Positions 15,906-27,300 of a stretch of DNA of 64,000 bases are shown in pieces. Made by a program: the position numbers and the translations under genes. Within the stretch, counting starts at the first letter, position 1. Every line of letters begins with the position of its first letter. The stretch lies in NCBI GenBank assembly GCA_963664845.1, contig OY761615.1, positions 868,001 through 932,000 on the forward strand. Direction: 5' to 3'. The notes beneath the pieces are model-generated. The model had not been told where the DNA came from and made no database searches. It was given only the letters and a program-made list of their open reading frames with translations. The stretch is from CAIYTF01 sp963664845 (GTDB taxonomy: Bacteria; Bacteroidota; Ignavibacteria; Ignavibacteriales; Ignavibacteriaceae).

Positions 15906-16778
15906 TTAAAAATACCATTTCATCTTCAGAGTTGGGGCATAATCGGTAACACCCTGTAAATATTTGCGATCGATAGATGATTCTACCTGAATGTTCCTGT
16001 TATAGCTGACTGCACCCCAAACGGCATTTACAGCACTCAGAACATGGTTCAGATAGATAACAATAACAGCTTTGGAACTGTAATTGTAATAATCATTGGC
16101 CTTACCACGCATATTCTCATAAGCTGTAACGACGGCCGGTATTGTTGTATATATATCACCGCCGTTATATTCATCCCACCCGGCGGTAAACTGTCTGTAT
16201 TTACCTACAAGTTCATAGTATTGCTGCTCGCCGTGTTTTTCCAGATGATGTGAGAAATCTTGCTCATAATAATTTAAGCTATCCCAGTTTACCCGATCCC
16301 AAGGCTTACCATGCGTAGGATTTGTATCTATCCAGTTATCCGGATTTGTCGGTGTTTTACCCGGATCCTGATTATTCCGATTCGCTATCCACTGAGCATA
16401 CCGAACCACACTCCAGCGGTTATCTGCAACATTTTCAAACTCTGTAGTTTTGTCATCACCTTTTTGGTTGTATTTTACTGCAACGGTGATGGCAGCAACA
16501 TCAACGGCAAAAAACACCGCGGCTTCATAATAATGCCCAGTATAAAGTTCGCCTGCTCCGGGAACGATTAAAGACATCAACCCGGCAAGTGCAGGAGATT
16601 TTTTCTGAGGGAGTTCAGGAAGAACAACATTTTTTTGTGCGGCGGCTTCATAGAACAATGCACGGGAATCAACTGTCAGATTTCCCGATAAAGCAGGTTT
16701 CATTGCGGAAAGTTCCTGCGCTTTTATTGAGAATGCTCCCACTAACACCAATAACACAATAATCGATATTCTTCGCAT
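15906..16778 (-). CDS. DUF5683-like exported membrane protein
   Basis: A 290-residue protein with a signal peptide ending near AFSIKAQ (residue ~21). A glycine/proline-rich membrane segment at ~60-100 (KSPALAGLMSLIVPGAGELYTGHYYEAAVFF) matches DUF5683 proteins, whose P.PG.GQ.Y.G motif is replaced here by VPGAGELYTG. The C-terminal half is rich in Tyr/Asn/Trp. It is 20 bp after the large propeller-barrel gene and closes the T9SS gene run, so it may be an envelope accessory. Function unknown. Confidence 0.7.
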   Translation of the reverse strand: MRRISIIVLLVLVGAFSIKAQELSAMKPALSGNLTVDSRALFYEAAAQKNVVLPELPQKKSPALAGLMSLIVPGAGELYTGHYYEAAVFFAVDVAAITVAVKYNQKGDDKTTEFENVADNRWSVVRYAQWIANRNNQDPGKTPTNPDNWIDTNPTHGKPWDRVNWDSLNYYEQDFSHHLEKHGEQQYYELVGKYRQFTAGWDEYNGGDIYTTIPAVVTAYENMRGKANDYYNYSSKAVIVIYLNHVLSAVNAVWGAVSYNRNIQVESSIDRKYLQGVTDYAPTLKMKWYF

Positions 16779-16798
16779 AATTAAGTCCTCTTAATAGA

Positions 16799-19700
16799 TC
16801 ATAAATTAAAATCAAACAATACTCCGGCATATAGCCGCAGCTCTTTTCCATAGGTGATCACCTCACCTCTAACTGTTCTGTTAAAGGAATCGAACCCGTA
16901 ACAGGCGTCAAGAAACACACTTGTCGGGAAAAGATAAAAAGAATTTAGGGCAAACCGAAGTTCAGCGCCCACTCCTTTTTTGAAAGTGTTAGCCTTTGGA
17001 ACTGCCCCGTTCCATGCATTCCCAATATCGCCAAAAACAGAAAAAAATATTTTGTCAATATATAAATGTCCTACTTTTGCGTCAATGTTTTGCCACAGTG
17101 GAAAACGATAGGAAAGATTCAGCCAAGCAACATTTTTACCATTGATGGCATAGAACGGATACTCTTTCATACCGATAAATCCACCCAGATAAAAATCAAA
17201 AAAATCGAGCGTATCAGGCAGTTGTGAGGTGAGCAGCGATCCAAATCTTGTTTTAACTGTCACTGTACTATTGGAAAACAGTTTCATTGCATGCAGAAGA
17301 TTCAACTCAACTCGAGGAAAACTGTAATGGGCATAATTTGGTTCAAGTATCCCGTTATCGTTGGTATAGTCACCATTACCATTAAACTTATACAATTCAT
17401 AATTAAAGCGAATTTCGAACTCCGATCCAACGGGGTTGATGTCTGCGTTCAAATAGGGACGATAGGAGTCAAATTTATAGGATACTTCAAAATTGCTACC
17501 CAACAAATAGGGATCGGTAAAATCCGGGTATAAAGTGGAGGTTCCGGGAATTATGAAAGCACCAATTTCGGAAGTATATCTGCTGAACGTATAACGGAAA
17601 TTGATAAAATTAAAACGGGAAAGAACTTTATGCTTAGCCTGTAATGCCACCTCAAAGAGGTTATAGGTCACGTCCGTGGTTGTTGAGCCCTTTTCCTCCA
17701 CCGTAACATCAACTGAACCGGTCTTCCTGCTTATACTGTATAACTCCAGTGTCAACTCTGGTTTTATTCCCAAATCAAAAAGCAATGGCAGTTTGTTGCG
17801 GTAGTCAAACGTGAGGAACATATCCCGTTCCATACGACTGTTTATCATGATACCGCCAAAAACTGCATACCGGTTAAGCATATCGCTTGAGGAAGCATAG
17901 AGCCCCGGTTTAATACGTTCAGAAAAATTGTTTTTCGTATTATAATTATCAAGACGCAACACGGGGAAGAACGTCATTTTTGAATAGGCCCCGGAATACT
18001 TTTCTTTTTTGTAGTCAATTCCTTTGGTGTCATCATATCGCTGCAGATTCTGCAATGCAAAATTCTGTATATCGCCATTTGGTTTGTCTACACCAATAGG
18101 CGGGTTGTCTTTCCAAATATAGGTTTTCGAAGTGTCAACACGCTGTTGTTCAGATTTGGTGACGGCGAAAAGCTTATAGCCCGCAGACGTATACCCTGCA
18201 TAATAGAGTGTTCCATCATCCGCAACATACGGCATAAATGCCCCACCCTTCACATTGGTAAGTTGCCGGGATTCGTTCGTCTGGAAATCAAAACTGTATA
18301 TATTGAAAATTCCGGTTTTGTCACAGGCATAGTACAGTTTCCCGTCTTTGGCAATTACCGGATTCCGTTCGTCATAACCCGAATTGAAAATAAAGCGGAA
18401 ATTCGCGCCATCCACCCCAATCATAGCAATGTCACGGCCATGTGTCATGGCATAGTCAAACACTACAGATTTTCCATCGGAGGTAAACCGTGGATTCGAA
18501 ACCTGTTGACCATCCTCCCAGTTAGTCAGCTTTCTAAAATTCTTCCCGGCACTGTCAACAATTCCCAGGTTGGAAGTCCCATCTATTTCATACACAAAGA
18601 CGATCATACTCCCGTCTGCTGAGATTGATGGTTGGTTTGCACGTTTCCCAAAAGTAAGCCGCGTCTCCTTTTCCGAATCAATGTCATAGGTAAATATGTC
18701 ATGCACGTTAGCAAATCCGGGATTTTCTTCTGAAAGTTTAGCGAAGAGTAGTTTATGTGTGTTCGGAATTCGTTGCAGGGCGGAGCGCACGCCGGCGAAT
18801 AACAATTTTTCTTTGTTGGTTTTGATGTCTAAAAAATAGGCGCCAGTCAGACTAAGATAATCATTATCCTTATTGGAGATAAATAGCATTCTGGTTGAAT
18901 CGTACAAGGTCGGATAGAAATTTCCGAATCCTTCGCTAAATATTCTAGTACCTTCAACTGTGTTTTCAAGAACCGGGCGCATCCGTTCTGCGTAGTCTTT
19001 TTTGACAAAAGACGACCATTCCAGGTAAAGCTCTTTTCCTGATATTCCAAGAACGTCCTTTGCGGAAGCATCGAACGTAAAGTTCTTAAGTTTGCCCAAT
19101 CCCTTAGTCAATTCGCGAAGTTTCGCTTCACCATATTTTTGCGCAATGTATCTGGTAAGGGCATAACCGGAATTATATACAGACTCATTTCCAAGGCTTG
19201 TTTTTTCAAAAACGCCCATTTGCTCCCAGGTAAGCATATTGCCATCGAGAGCATATGAACGGAGAATCATATCACGGTGAGCATCCCAAAGGTCGTAACC
19301 AAAATCTTTACGCATATACTGTGCAGTTCCCTCGGCAAACCAGGCAGGCATATTAAGGAATGCAAGCGGATAGGAAACAATAACGTTTGGATAGCCATAA
19401 AGAATATCCGGACGTCTTTCGTCTTCATAGTTCAACCACTGCAAATAGACTGCCGGAATGGAACGGGTTGTCTTCATTGCCGCCTGTATTTGAACCATGT
19501 GCGTAAACTCATGTGAGATAACATTGCGCAGCCAGCCATGGTATCCACGCAATTCAAAGTCAAGTGCACTGCTCCATATTTCGATTTTATTGTCGAAAAA
19601 ATAGGTAGCACCATTTGAATAGTCATCAATGTCTTTAATTACAAAGTGGACAGTCTCCGGCTCATATTGGTATAGCGAAGTGATGGGGGCCCATACTTCA

Positions 19701-19876
19701 TCTGCAATCTTGGCCACAACTTTTGCCGTTCTTTCTGTACCTTCGTGAAAGTGGACTACGCAATGCTTCCCTTTAATGGTGTACCAGGACAATTCAGGAT
19801 GAAATTCCGTAAACTGCGCGAAAAGCTGTTGAGAAAACAGAAGACCTGCACAGAGAAATAATGTTTTAAAATTCAT
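16799..19876 (-). CDS. Peptidase-MA-like / TolB propeller / outer-membrane barrel protein
   Basis: A 1025-residue exported protein in three parts. After the signal peptide (1-20) comes a metallopeptidase-like domain with HEFTH at residues 122-126 and a downstream PAWFAEGTAQYM that could give the third zinc ligand. Next is a TolB/PD40-type beta-propeller at about 310-600 (NTHKLLFAKLSEE, ANQPSISADGSMIVFVY, NPRFTSDGKSVVFDY, ERNPVIAKDGKLYYA). A BamA/D15-like beta-barrel runs from about 650 and ends in VLFDFNL. It is 27 bp downstream of the M6-like gene and 20 bp upstream of the DUF5683-like gene. A paralogue with the same layout is at 54955-58131. Function unknown; a cell-surface protease is a fair inference. 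Confidence 0.82.
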   Translation of the reverse strand: MNFKTLFLCAGLLFSQQLFAQFTEFHPELSWYTIKGKHCVVHFHEGTERTAKVVAKIADEVWAPITSLYQYEPETVHFVIKDIDDYSNGATYFFDNKIEIWSSALDFELRGYHGWLRNVISHEFTHMVQIQAAMKTTRSIPAVYLQWLNYEDERRPDILYGYPNVIVSYPLAFLNMPAWFAEGTAQYMRKDFGYDLWDAHRDMILRSYALDGNMLTWEQMGVFEKTSLGNESVYNSGYALTRYIAQKYGEAKLRELTKGLGKLKNFTFDASAKDVLGISGKELYLEWSSFVKKDYAERMRPVLENTVEGTRIFSEGFGNFYPTLYDSTRMLFISNKDNDYLSLTGAYFLDIKTNKEKLLFAGVRSALQRIPNTHKLLFAKLSEENPGFANVHDIFTYDIDSEKETRLTFGKRANQPSISADGSMIVFVYEIDGTSNLGIVDSAGKNFRKLTNWEDGQQVSNPRFTSDGKSVVFDYAMTHGRDIAMIGVDGANFRFIFNSGYDERNPVIAKDGKLYYACDKTGIFNIYSFDFQTNESRQLTNVKGGAFMPYVADDGTLYYAGYTSAGYKLFAVTKSEQQRVDTSKTYIWKDNPPIGVDKPNGDIQNFALQNLQRYDDTKGIDYKKEKYSGAYSKMTFFPVLRLDNYNTKNNFSERIKPGLYASSSDMLNRYAVFGGIMINSRMERDMFLTFDYRNKLPLLFDLGIKPELTLELYSISRKTGSVDVTVEEKGSTTTDVTYNLFEVALQAKHKVLSRFNFINFRYTFSRYTSEIGAFIIPGTSTLYPDFTDPYLLGSNFEVSYKFDSYRPYLNADINPVGSEFEIRFNYELYKFNGNGDYTNDNGILEPNYAHYSFPRVELNLLHAMKLFSNSTVTVKTRFGSLLTSQLPDTLDFFDFYLGGFIGMKEYPFYAINGKNVAWLNLSYRFPLWQNIDAKVGHLYIDKIFFSVFGDIGNAWNGAVPKANTFKKGVGAELRFALNSFYLFPTSVFLDACYGFDSFNRTVRGEVITYGKELRLYAGVLFDFNL

Positions 19877-19903
19877 AAAGAAAAAATGCCGTATTCTGTT
19901 AAA

Positions 19904-22900
19904 TTATTTAATTATCGCTACTTTTATTACTGAATGCGCCTTTTGACCGGAAACCCCGGTAGCTTCGAGGCGTGCCAAATAAACACCGCTTTGTATCCCA
20001 GTTACGTCCCATGCAATTTCGTTATCGAAACCACCGCGCCCGTTTCCGGTAAGCTGCGCCACATAATCTCCGGCTAAATCAAAAATCTTAATGACAACCG
20101 TGGCCTGCTCATTCACATAGAAACGAAAATACGTTGTCTTGTCATAAACCGGATTAGGGTAGTTATAGGTCCTATCAGAAGGCAAAAATGCAGATGCAAC
20201 GTTGGAGCCGGATGTAAGCTGGCTGATTCTGGCGCCTGAGGCATCCCCGTTAGGTCCGCTGTAAAGAACCGTTCCCTGCGTCGCCAAAAGGCTCCAGATA
20301 CTTACATTTCCAAGAGTATCAACGGTTGCACAATGCGTTTGATTATTTTCATTAAAGATAAACGATTGCGAATTAGCCAAACCGGTTATTGCCAATGGCG
20401 ATGTGGATATATCACGACCGGTTTTACCATTAATAATATGTAATCCGTTTTCGGCCAGAGCATAGATATAAATAGTGGAGTTATCGGCTGCCAGAACGGC
20501 GGAAGGTTTTCTGAAAGCCCGTGTTTGACTGGCACCAATTGTTACCGGGAAATTGTCTGCCTGTGCACTCTGCAAATTATATGCATGGAGTTTAGTTCCA
20601 GCCTGAAACACTATATATGGTGTCCCATCGCGTTTCAAATCAAATACTGAAAATGTATGAATGGTATCCTGAATGGCGGGAGTGAAAGAACTATAGGGAA
20701 TTCCATTCTCAAATATCTGAAATGTTTTATTGTCAGTTAAAACGACAACTATTTTTTTGCCGGCATTGAGATTGGTTATGTTGCAATCATTCACCAGACC
20801 CGTTCCTTGTGACAGTATGTTGGCAGAGTCGCCAAGAGAGAATCCTCCGTTAACCTGGCGGATTGCATAATAAGAATTATTGCCGTTAGCCACCAAAAAT
20901 TTCACCTCGCCTGCCGCATAAGACGAAGTGTAGGTTGAATCGGCAGTATTCCTGAATGCATAGTGGAGAACGTTTCCTGAAATTGTGCCTATATACGCTT
21001 CAGAGCCTACAGCACCGGTAAATAACAGAGGGTCACTACTGAAGGCGCCGTTTAACGAGAAATACGTGTATACGGAATTTGCCGGGTTCGAGAAATCATA
21101 AAAATGTGCAACTGCATTTTCAACACCAACAATGCATGTTCCTGCGATAGCAGGTTGTCTTCTGCTGAAATCAGGCAATACTTTATTTTGGTTGAGCATA
21201 CCGTCCATAATAAAGACACTATCCCCGCTTTGAACGAACAGTTTATTACCCTCTGCAAGCTGAGATACGGTCACCGCATTCTCATTTGAAGGCAGTATCA
21301 GTCTTTTGAATTGTTCTTTTCTGAGACCTGCATACACATTTCTCAAGGTAAAACTTATTGTTTTGGCAGCTGTTGAAAACGAATCAAGAGTCAGCAAACT
21401 AAGTGCACCATTGTTAGCCCGAGCACTGGGTCGGGAATAATCATCGAAAACATTTCTAAAAAGCTTAGCATCGTTTCCTTTACGCCAAAAATCCTGTGAA
21501 GATCCTTCACCAACGACCTGGTCACCAAACACGCTGGTATAGGTTTCGCCAATGTCCTGTGAACCGCTTGCCTGCATTAAGTTAACACCCCGGTGAGATT
21601 TATTGGCATTAATCCCATCACTCGCACGTTTAGCTCTTATCACTGCATCATCAATGTGCCAAATGAGCGCACCACTTCCGGAGAGTGCCCAATCAGGTTC
21701 GTCAATATCCACAAGTACACCATACACGGCTGTTGAATCAACGTTGTAGCTGTAAAAACCTGTTGTATCTTTCAGGCGCTTTGTCAGCATACTTCCGTTA
21801 TAGTACATAGTTACGACTGCAGAGTCACCATTGGCATCACGCATGCGGTTCTCTACCAGAAAATACTCATCAGCCGTAATAGGTATCTTGACAATAGTCG
21901 TATCGTTCGACGTGGTACCCAGAGCCGACTTTATCCGCACTTCAGTTGAATCCTGTATTGTTGCGGTTACCGGTGACACCCAGCCCAAGTCAATTTTCTC
22001 CCAGGCACTTGGTGCCGTAGGGAATAAACCATTATAGGCGAATATTGACTGACCGTCCATTAGCCCAAAGCGACCGATTGCAGAGAGGCCGGTTTTGGTG
22101 TCGAATAAATCAGGCAATCCGAGATGACTGGCAATGCTGGAGACCAATAAGCCGTTTATTGTTATCTGTACAAGACTGGTCGTGCCATATGATTCCACTT
22201 CCCTGTTCTCAGTTTGCGGTAAAACCATGCTGTTTTGAACAAAAAATGAACCGTTGTTTACTGAAACTCCTTGCGAACTTACGCCAAAATATTTTTGCAG
22301 TGCATTCAGGTTTAGATAGACCGAAGGAATATCAAGTTCATTTCCCAAACTGCCCGGCAATGAAACGTCCCTGCCAACTCCTGCATGGAATATGGCAAAC
22401 AAATCATATTGTGAAAAATCTATGGCTGTATCTTTATCAACCATCGTCCAAGCTTCGCTGATCATGTCAGCAACTTTTTTGAAATTTGTAGAATCAACGG
22501 GAGGAGAATAATTCCTCATGGTTTTCGACAGTGTATAGACTTTGGGCAATACTGAATAGGATACATTCAGATTTCCTGATGAAACACGATTAAAATAATT
22601 TTTTGCAAAAAGCAGGTGTGCTGCAAAATAGTCTGCCGTATGCGGCAAGGGATCCAGAATTTTTTTCCCGGTATAGTTTTTTTTATAAATGGAGTTGAAC
22701 GAACCATCTCCCACCGTTAAATCATCACTGTCTTTCTGGAACTCGACCATCACGGCAAGAATACGCACAGTTTTTGATGCATGCATTGCGGCTTTTCCAG
22801 AATTATCGGATGCATGTAATCTGCCTTGTATGGCAGTTGGTTGTGCATACACTGATATAACGGAAAGAATGAGAATACCAAGAAAGAAGCAGCGTGAATT

Positions 22901-22912
22901 AATGAGTTTCAT
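19904..22912 (-). CDS. M6-like secreted protein with degenerate zinc motif and T9SS sorting domain
   Basis: A 1002-residue exported protein with a signal peptide to about residue 23. The N-terminal ~520 residues follow the layout of M6 (immune inhibitor A-like) metalloproteases: ILAVMVEFQ, YDLFAIFHAGVG, the SHLGLPDLFD segment and EYFLVENR. The usual HExxH at 259-263 reads SIASH: the first His and the Glu are gone and only His263 stays. The middle, about 540-890, may be a beta-propeller. It ends in a type A sorting domain (NYPNPVYDKTTYFRFY to VIKVAIIK). It probably binds something at the surface and does not cut. It follows porV by 245 bp. Confidence 0.85.
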   Translation of the reverse strand: MKLINSRCFFLGILILSVISVYAQPTAIQGRLHASDNSGKAAMHASKTVRILAVMVEFQKDSDDLTVGDGSFNSIYKKNYTGKKILDPLPHTADYFAAHLLFAKNYFNRVSSGNLNVSYSVLPKVYTLSKTMRNYSPPVDSTNFKKVADMISEAWTMVDKDTAIDFSQYDLFAIFHAGVGRDVSLPGSLGNELDIPSVYLNLNALQKYFGVSSQGVSVNNGSFFVQNSMVLPQTENREVESYGTTSLVQITINGLLVSSIASHLGLPDLFDTKTGLSAIGRFGLMDGQSIFAYNGLFPTAPSAWEKIDLGWVSPVTATIQDSTEVRIKSALGTTSNDTTIVKIPITADEYFLVENRMRDANGDSAVVTMYYNGSMLTKRLKDTTGFYSYNVDSTAVYGVLVDIDEPDWALSGSGALIWHIDDAVIRAKRASDGINANKSHRGVNLMQASGSQDIGETYTSVFGDQVVGEGSSQDFWRKGNDAKLFRNVFDDYSRPSARANNGALSLLTLDSFSTAAKTISFTLRNVYAGLRKEQFKRLILPSNENAVTVSQLAEGNKLFVQSGDSVFIMDGMLNQNKVLPDFSRRQPAIAGTCIVGVENAVAHFYDFSNPANSVYTYFSLNGAFSSDPLLFTGAVGSEAYIGTISGNVLHYAFRNTADSTYTSSYAAGEVKFLVANGNNSYYAIRQVNGGFSLGDSANILSQGTGLVNDCNITNLNAGKKIVVVLTDNKTFQIFENGIPYSSFTPAIQDTIHTFSVFDLKRDGTPYIVFQAGTKLHAYNLQSAQADNFPVTIGASQTRAFRKPSAVLAADNSTIYIYALAENGLHIINGKTGRDISTSPLAITGLANSQSFIFNENNQTHCATVDTLGNVSIWSLLATQGTVLYSGPNGDASGARISQLTSGSNVASAFLPSDRTYNYPNPVYDKTTYFRFYVNEQATVVIKIFDLAGDYVAQLTGNGRGGFDNEIAWDVTGIQSGVYLARLEATGVSGQKAHSVIKVAIIK

Positions 22913-23157
22913 ATTCGTATCAAATATCCTTTAATAATTTAATTGAAGACTGAATCGGGTCTTCTCCGGACAGCACCCCAGTTCATGCATCCCGCATTAT
23001 TCAAAATGCCAGATCGCCTACCCCAAAATGATATATACAAGCCCAACCAGTAAAAATGCTTAAAGGCATCATCTCTGCGGATGTCACCTGGACACCAAAA
23101 AATACAGAGGTAATGCCTTAAGCAGATTTGCCTTAAACTGTCATTATCAAATAAGAA

Positions 23158-24333
23158 TTATATCCCGCGTGGAATACCCTTTTCAGCTTTACCACCCCAA
23201 CCCACAGAGAAGGTGAATCTTAGTGTATTTGAAAGTGGGTGGTTTTCCCTGTCTTTCCAGACTGCGGTAGAAATATAGCTGAAATCGAAGCCATACACAT
23301 CATAACGGATACCGGCACCAAAGGTCAGGAATTTTCTGTTTCCATAGCTTGGATCTTCATAAAAGAAACCACTTCTTACTGAGAAAAGGAAATCTCCGGG
23401 TTGGCCGTACCAGTATTCCAAACCCATTGAAGAGATGACTTCTTTCAATTCTTCCTTAAGCGGTTTATCGGACCATGAACTGTATAATGCTCTGTACCAT
23501 TCAGCTGAAGCAGGATTGGTTTTGCTTGCCGTATCACCCTTGGTGGTTGACACGAGGAGCTTTGAAAAATCAAGTGTATAGGTAAGTGCGTTATATTCGT
23601 CCTCCATCAACCGATAAGCAAATCCGATACGTAAATTGGTTGGAATTGGATCTGCCTGTGCACGGTCAATATAAAAGATTTTCGGACCAATGTTGCTAAG
23701 GTTCGCACCGATACTGAGTTTCTTTCCCATATCATAGTCAGCAAACGGAATAGGTAAAGATTCAGGTCTCCACATCCCGGAAATATCGAGACTGACAGTA
23801 GTGGCAATACCCGACCCAGTTTCATTGCCAGCGCCCTGATCGGAAAGATGACTATGGATGACTCTGAAGTTCATGCCAAGAGCCCAGTCTTGGGACACTT
23901 TGGTTGCATAACCAAGAGTAACAGCTGCATCAAATGCACTGAATGTGCCCAGCGGTGTAGGATCGGTTTCACCGGTTCTTACAAACTGTCCATAGTTCAT
24001 ATAGGTGATACTTGATAAAATGCTTCCGCCCAGTTCAGGAATATAATTTCTATATGTAGCATAATCATAAAACAGGTCAAGATGAAACTCAGGCAACCAG
24101 TTACTGTGGGTAACTGAGAATTCCTGACCGCTAAGAAATGCAGCTCCAGATGGATTCCAGAAAGATGCGGCTGAATTATCAGCCAATCCGGCGCCAGATT
24201 CTCCCAATGCGCTAAACCGGGAATCCGGTGCTAATTGAAGAAAGGGAACGGCAGCCTGTCCACCTTGTGCAAACCCCACGTGTTGAAGCGCAAATACACT
24301 TAGGATAATAGCTATGATTTTCATTTTAGTCAT
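23158..24333 (-). CDS. porV: T9SS outer-membrane protein PorV
   Basis: A 391-residue PorV/PorQ-family barrel. Signal peptide to about residue 22, then the signature stretch AVPFLQLAPDSRFSALGESG and ASFWNPSGAAFL, followed by FadL-like beta strands. The start at 24333 has a perfect AGGAGGT 6 bp upstream. PorV shuttles cargo from the translocon to the attachment complex and holds PorU at the outer surface. Finding it 57 bp after porU copy 1 matches this partnership and suggests co-transcription. Confidence 0.92.
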   Translation of the reverse strand: MTKMKIIAIILSVFALQHVGFAQGGQAAVPFLQLAPDSRFSALGESGAGLADNSAASFWNPSGAAFLSGQEFSVTHSNWLPEFHLDLFYDYATYRNYIPELGGSILSSITYMNYGQFVRTGETDPTPLGTFSAFDAAVTLGYATKVSQDWALGMNFRVIHSHLSDQGAGNETGSGIATTVSLDISGMWRPESLPIPFADYDMGKKLSIGANLSNIGPKIFYIDRAQADPIPTNLRIGFAYRLMEDEYNALTYTLDFSKLLVSTTKGDTASKTNPASAEWYRALYSSWSDKPLKEELKEVISSMGLEYWYGQPGDFLFSVRSGFFYEDPSYGNRKFLTFGAGIRYDVYGFDFSYISTAVWKDRENHPLSNTLRFTFSVGWGGKAEKGIPRGI

Positions 24334-24390
24334 TAAATGACCTCCTGGTTTATATACTGATTAGTTACTTATTTTAATAAAAAGGGCATA

Positions 24391-27300
24391 TTACCGTATT
24401 ATCGCCAATTTACCGGTAGTACTTTTAGAGCCAAATCCTGAAGCAGAAGTTATTGTCACCTTGTACAGATAGACACCATTTGCCAACATATTGCCATCTA
24501 TATCCCTGCCATCCCAGGGAATCCGAATACTTCTTTCACTCACATTTAACCGTGTTATCTCGTGAAGCAGTCTTCCTGTCACTGAATAAACCCGTATTTT
24601 CACGGATACCGGCTGTGGGTCATTATGATCGGCCATGAAGACGGTTCCGCCTGAAAATGGATTGGGGTAGTTATAGATATTATCCACCACCAGTCCATCC
24701 GAATTATTTACTTTTACATATACCACTTTTGAGGAGGTATTGTTAAACACATCCCAGGCATCAATTTTAAGGCTGTGCTCACCCGCTGCCAGATTATCGA
24801 ACTTATAGGTAACCTTGCCGGATTTGCCGCCGGTATTAAGATCGCCACTGTAGTAATTGGTAAAATCAATCGGGTTGGCTTCATCTCCGTCGAGGATGCC
24901 ATGCATTACTCTTCCCACACCGGAACCTGTGGCATTAATGCCTGACGCATCACTCAACAACACATAGAGCGTTGAGTTTGGCTTAATGAGATAGGCATCC
25001 GTCCGCTCCGGATCATCAAAAGCAACCTTGATCTCAGGACCAACGTTATCATTGACCGCGCTGGAATCAGTCCCGCCAACAATAATATTTTTGCTGAATG
25101 CAATCCCGTCGGCACCCTGATTATAGAAATATAATACCATTTTGCCGTTGCGGTTCTCATAGGAGATATCTTTGGGAACCGTAAAATCAGCGTTAAAGGA
25201 TCCGTTTGTTACACTGATCTTGCCTTTGAAGATCACTCCACCCTGAACTACCATGGTATAATCGGAACCAAATTCCGGGAGAGGCATCAGTTGTTCTGAA
25301 TCGAAAATGGTCAATAAACCTTCACCGGTAAAACCGGTATTTGCCGCTGTGCTGTTGGGAGCAAGAACAGTACCCTTTACATTGACATGGCTGAGTGCTT
25401 TAATCTGGATAGCCGCAGTAGCCGGCTGTTTATTAATGCTATCAACCGTTGCACCCAATTGTGCCACGTTTAAACGTAACGCAGGATCACAAAGAAGATG
25501 ATATTTTAAATCGTTAACATCATTTTTGTCTATTTTGGCAAGAAAATAGAGCTGTCCAATAGGATAGCACAGATTTAAGGTATCTCGCGAAGCCTGCAAC
25601 ATTTTTCGATAGAATTCTTTATTAATTACAGAATTCTGAAATGAGTACACCGGTCGTGTAGCTGAAAAACTTCCGATAGCGCCAGAGTTCTCCTTCAGGA
25701 CCAACTCTTCAGCAGAACTGACAATATTGGGTCGGTCAAAATAGCCAAAATCACAGGTAGCGGCTGTGAGGAAAAAGAAATTCTTATTGTTTAGCTGGGG
25801 AACTGTTACATCTTTAACAAATACGCGTTCATCAGCCCAAAGTTCAGGACTTCCATGCCCGACGTAGTTCAGGAGTAATGTGCCTTCATTGATCGCCCGG
25901 ATAATGGCTTCGTTTACTTCAGGTTTTCTCCTGCCAAAACTGGAGGTTACCGTCGGATATGCAGAAAGGTATATTTTCTTCTGATCGAAGGATGCAGGTA
26001 TTACCGTTGTTGCCAATTCTTCTGATTGGTCCGTATGTACGGAGCCTTCAGGGTAAGGAGAGGCTCTCCATCCGTCATCAGCAACCAAAGTAACGAGATT
26101 TCTCCAGGCAGAACGGTCGGATGAAGTTTCGTAGGCAATAATTTTATCAACGCAGGTTTTTGCTTCAGCCACTGTCCTGGCCGGCATGCGGCCCACTGCC
26201 AGATCAATGACCATATCATCATAGTCCACCCGCGCAAAATAATCATCCGAATTGTACGAATAGATCTGATCCAACGATTCCTGAGTCTCATAAGGGAAAA
26301 TATAATTATTCGAATAACCTTCAATGTTGCGGAAGTCATAATCTCCGTGACCAAAGAGCATCACATACATCGGTTTGGTCGTCCAGTTCTGGAACCCATA
26401 GCGAAGATAATCACGTACCGCCGAAACATCTTTCACTCCACCGGAAAACTCATTATAGATTTCATCTGTTTTCACCACAATTGTGTTCATGGGCACTTTG
26501 CTGCCACTCATTCTGAATGTGGCAAGACGTTTCGCTTCATCATAAAACTCTTTTGGCGTAATTATCACGTAGGGCGCACCCTGTGATTCACCGTGCAGAT
26601 TCTGGTTGCTCATCTGAACAAAATTTATTGGCGTTTTATAGGCCGCAGGGTTAACTGCCAGATATTTGGATACAGACAACAGACCCACGTTAGCCTGGAA
26701 CCGGAACTCCCCACCACTTGGCTCGCCCAGTCTCTCCTGTAATTTCGGATTGGCATAATCCGTAACATCAAACACCTGAATTGATGAACTCACAAAGTCG
26801 GACAGGTGATATTCCGCTACTCCATTTTGTTGCGGGGAGAAAAAAATCAGATAATTCGGCACTGCCTTCAGATCCCGCGTATAGCTTATCTCGTAATAAT
26901 CCAAATAACCGGTCGAAGACGCATCAGTGGCGTTATAGGTAAATTGCAGCATGTTCGATGTTCCGGCCGGATGCAGAGGATAGGAATAATAGCTTACGTC
27001 CGCAACTCCATAGGAATACTGATTGGTCCCATAACCGGAAAGATACCGGCTACCAAGCAAATAATCGCCATCCCGCACATCCAAACGAACAGACGGTGAA
27101 TCTGCATTGACAAAACGAACTTTGTAATCTACCGTGGTGCCTGCAAGCAAGCCTTCCAACGTGTTCGAATATGATCTCGTTTTTGCAGTTTGCAAAAACT
27201 GGTCACCCAGAAACTCCCGGCCACTCTTGCCTATGTTCACTTTGTCCTGATCCAGATAACTGAAAGCAAGTGTGCTTTCTACCAGGGTCGCGGATGAAGA

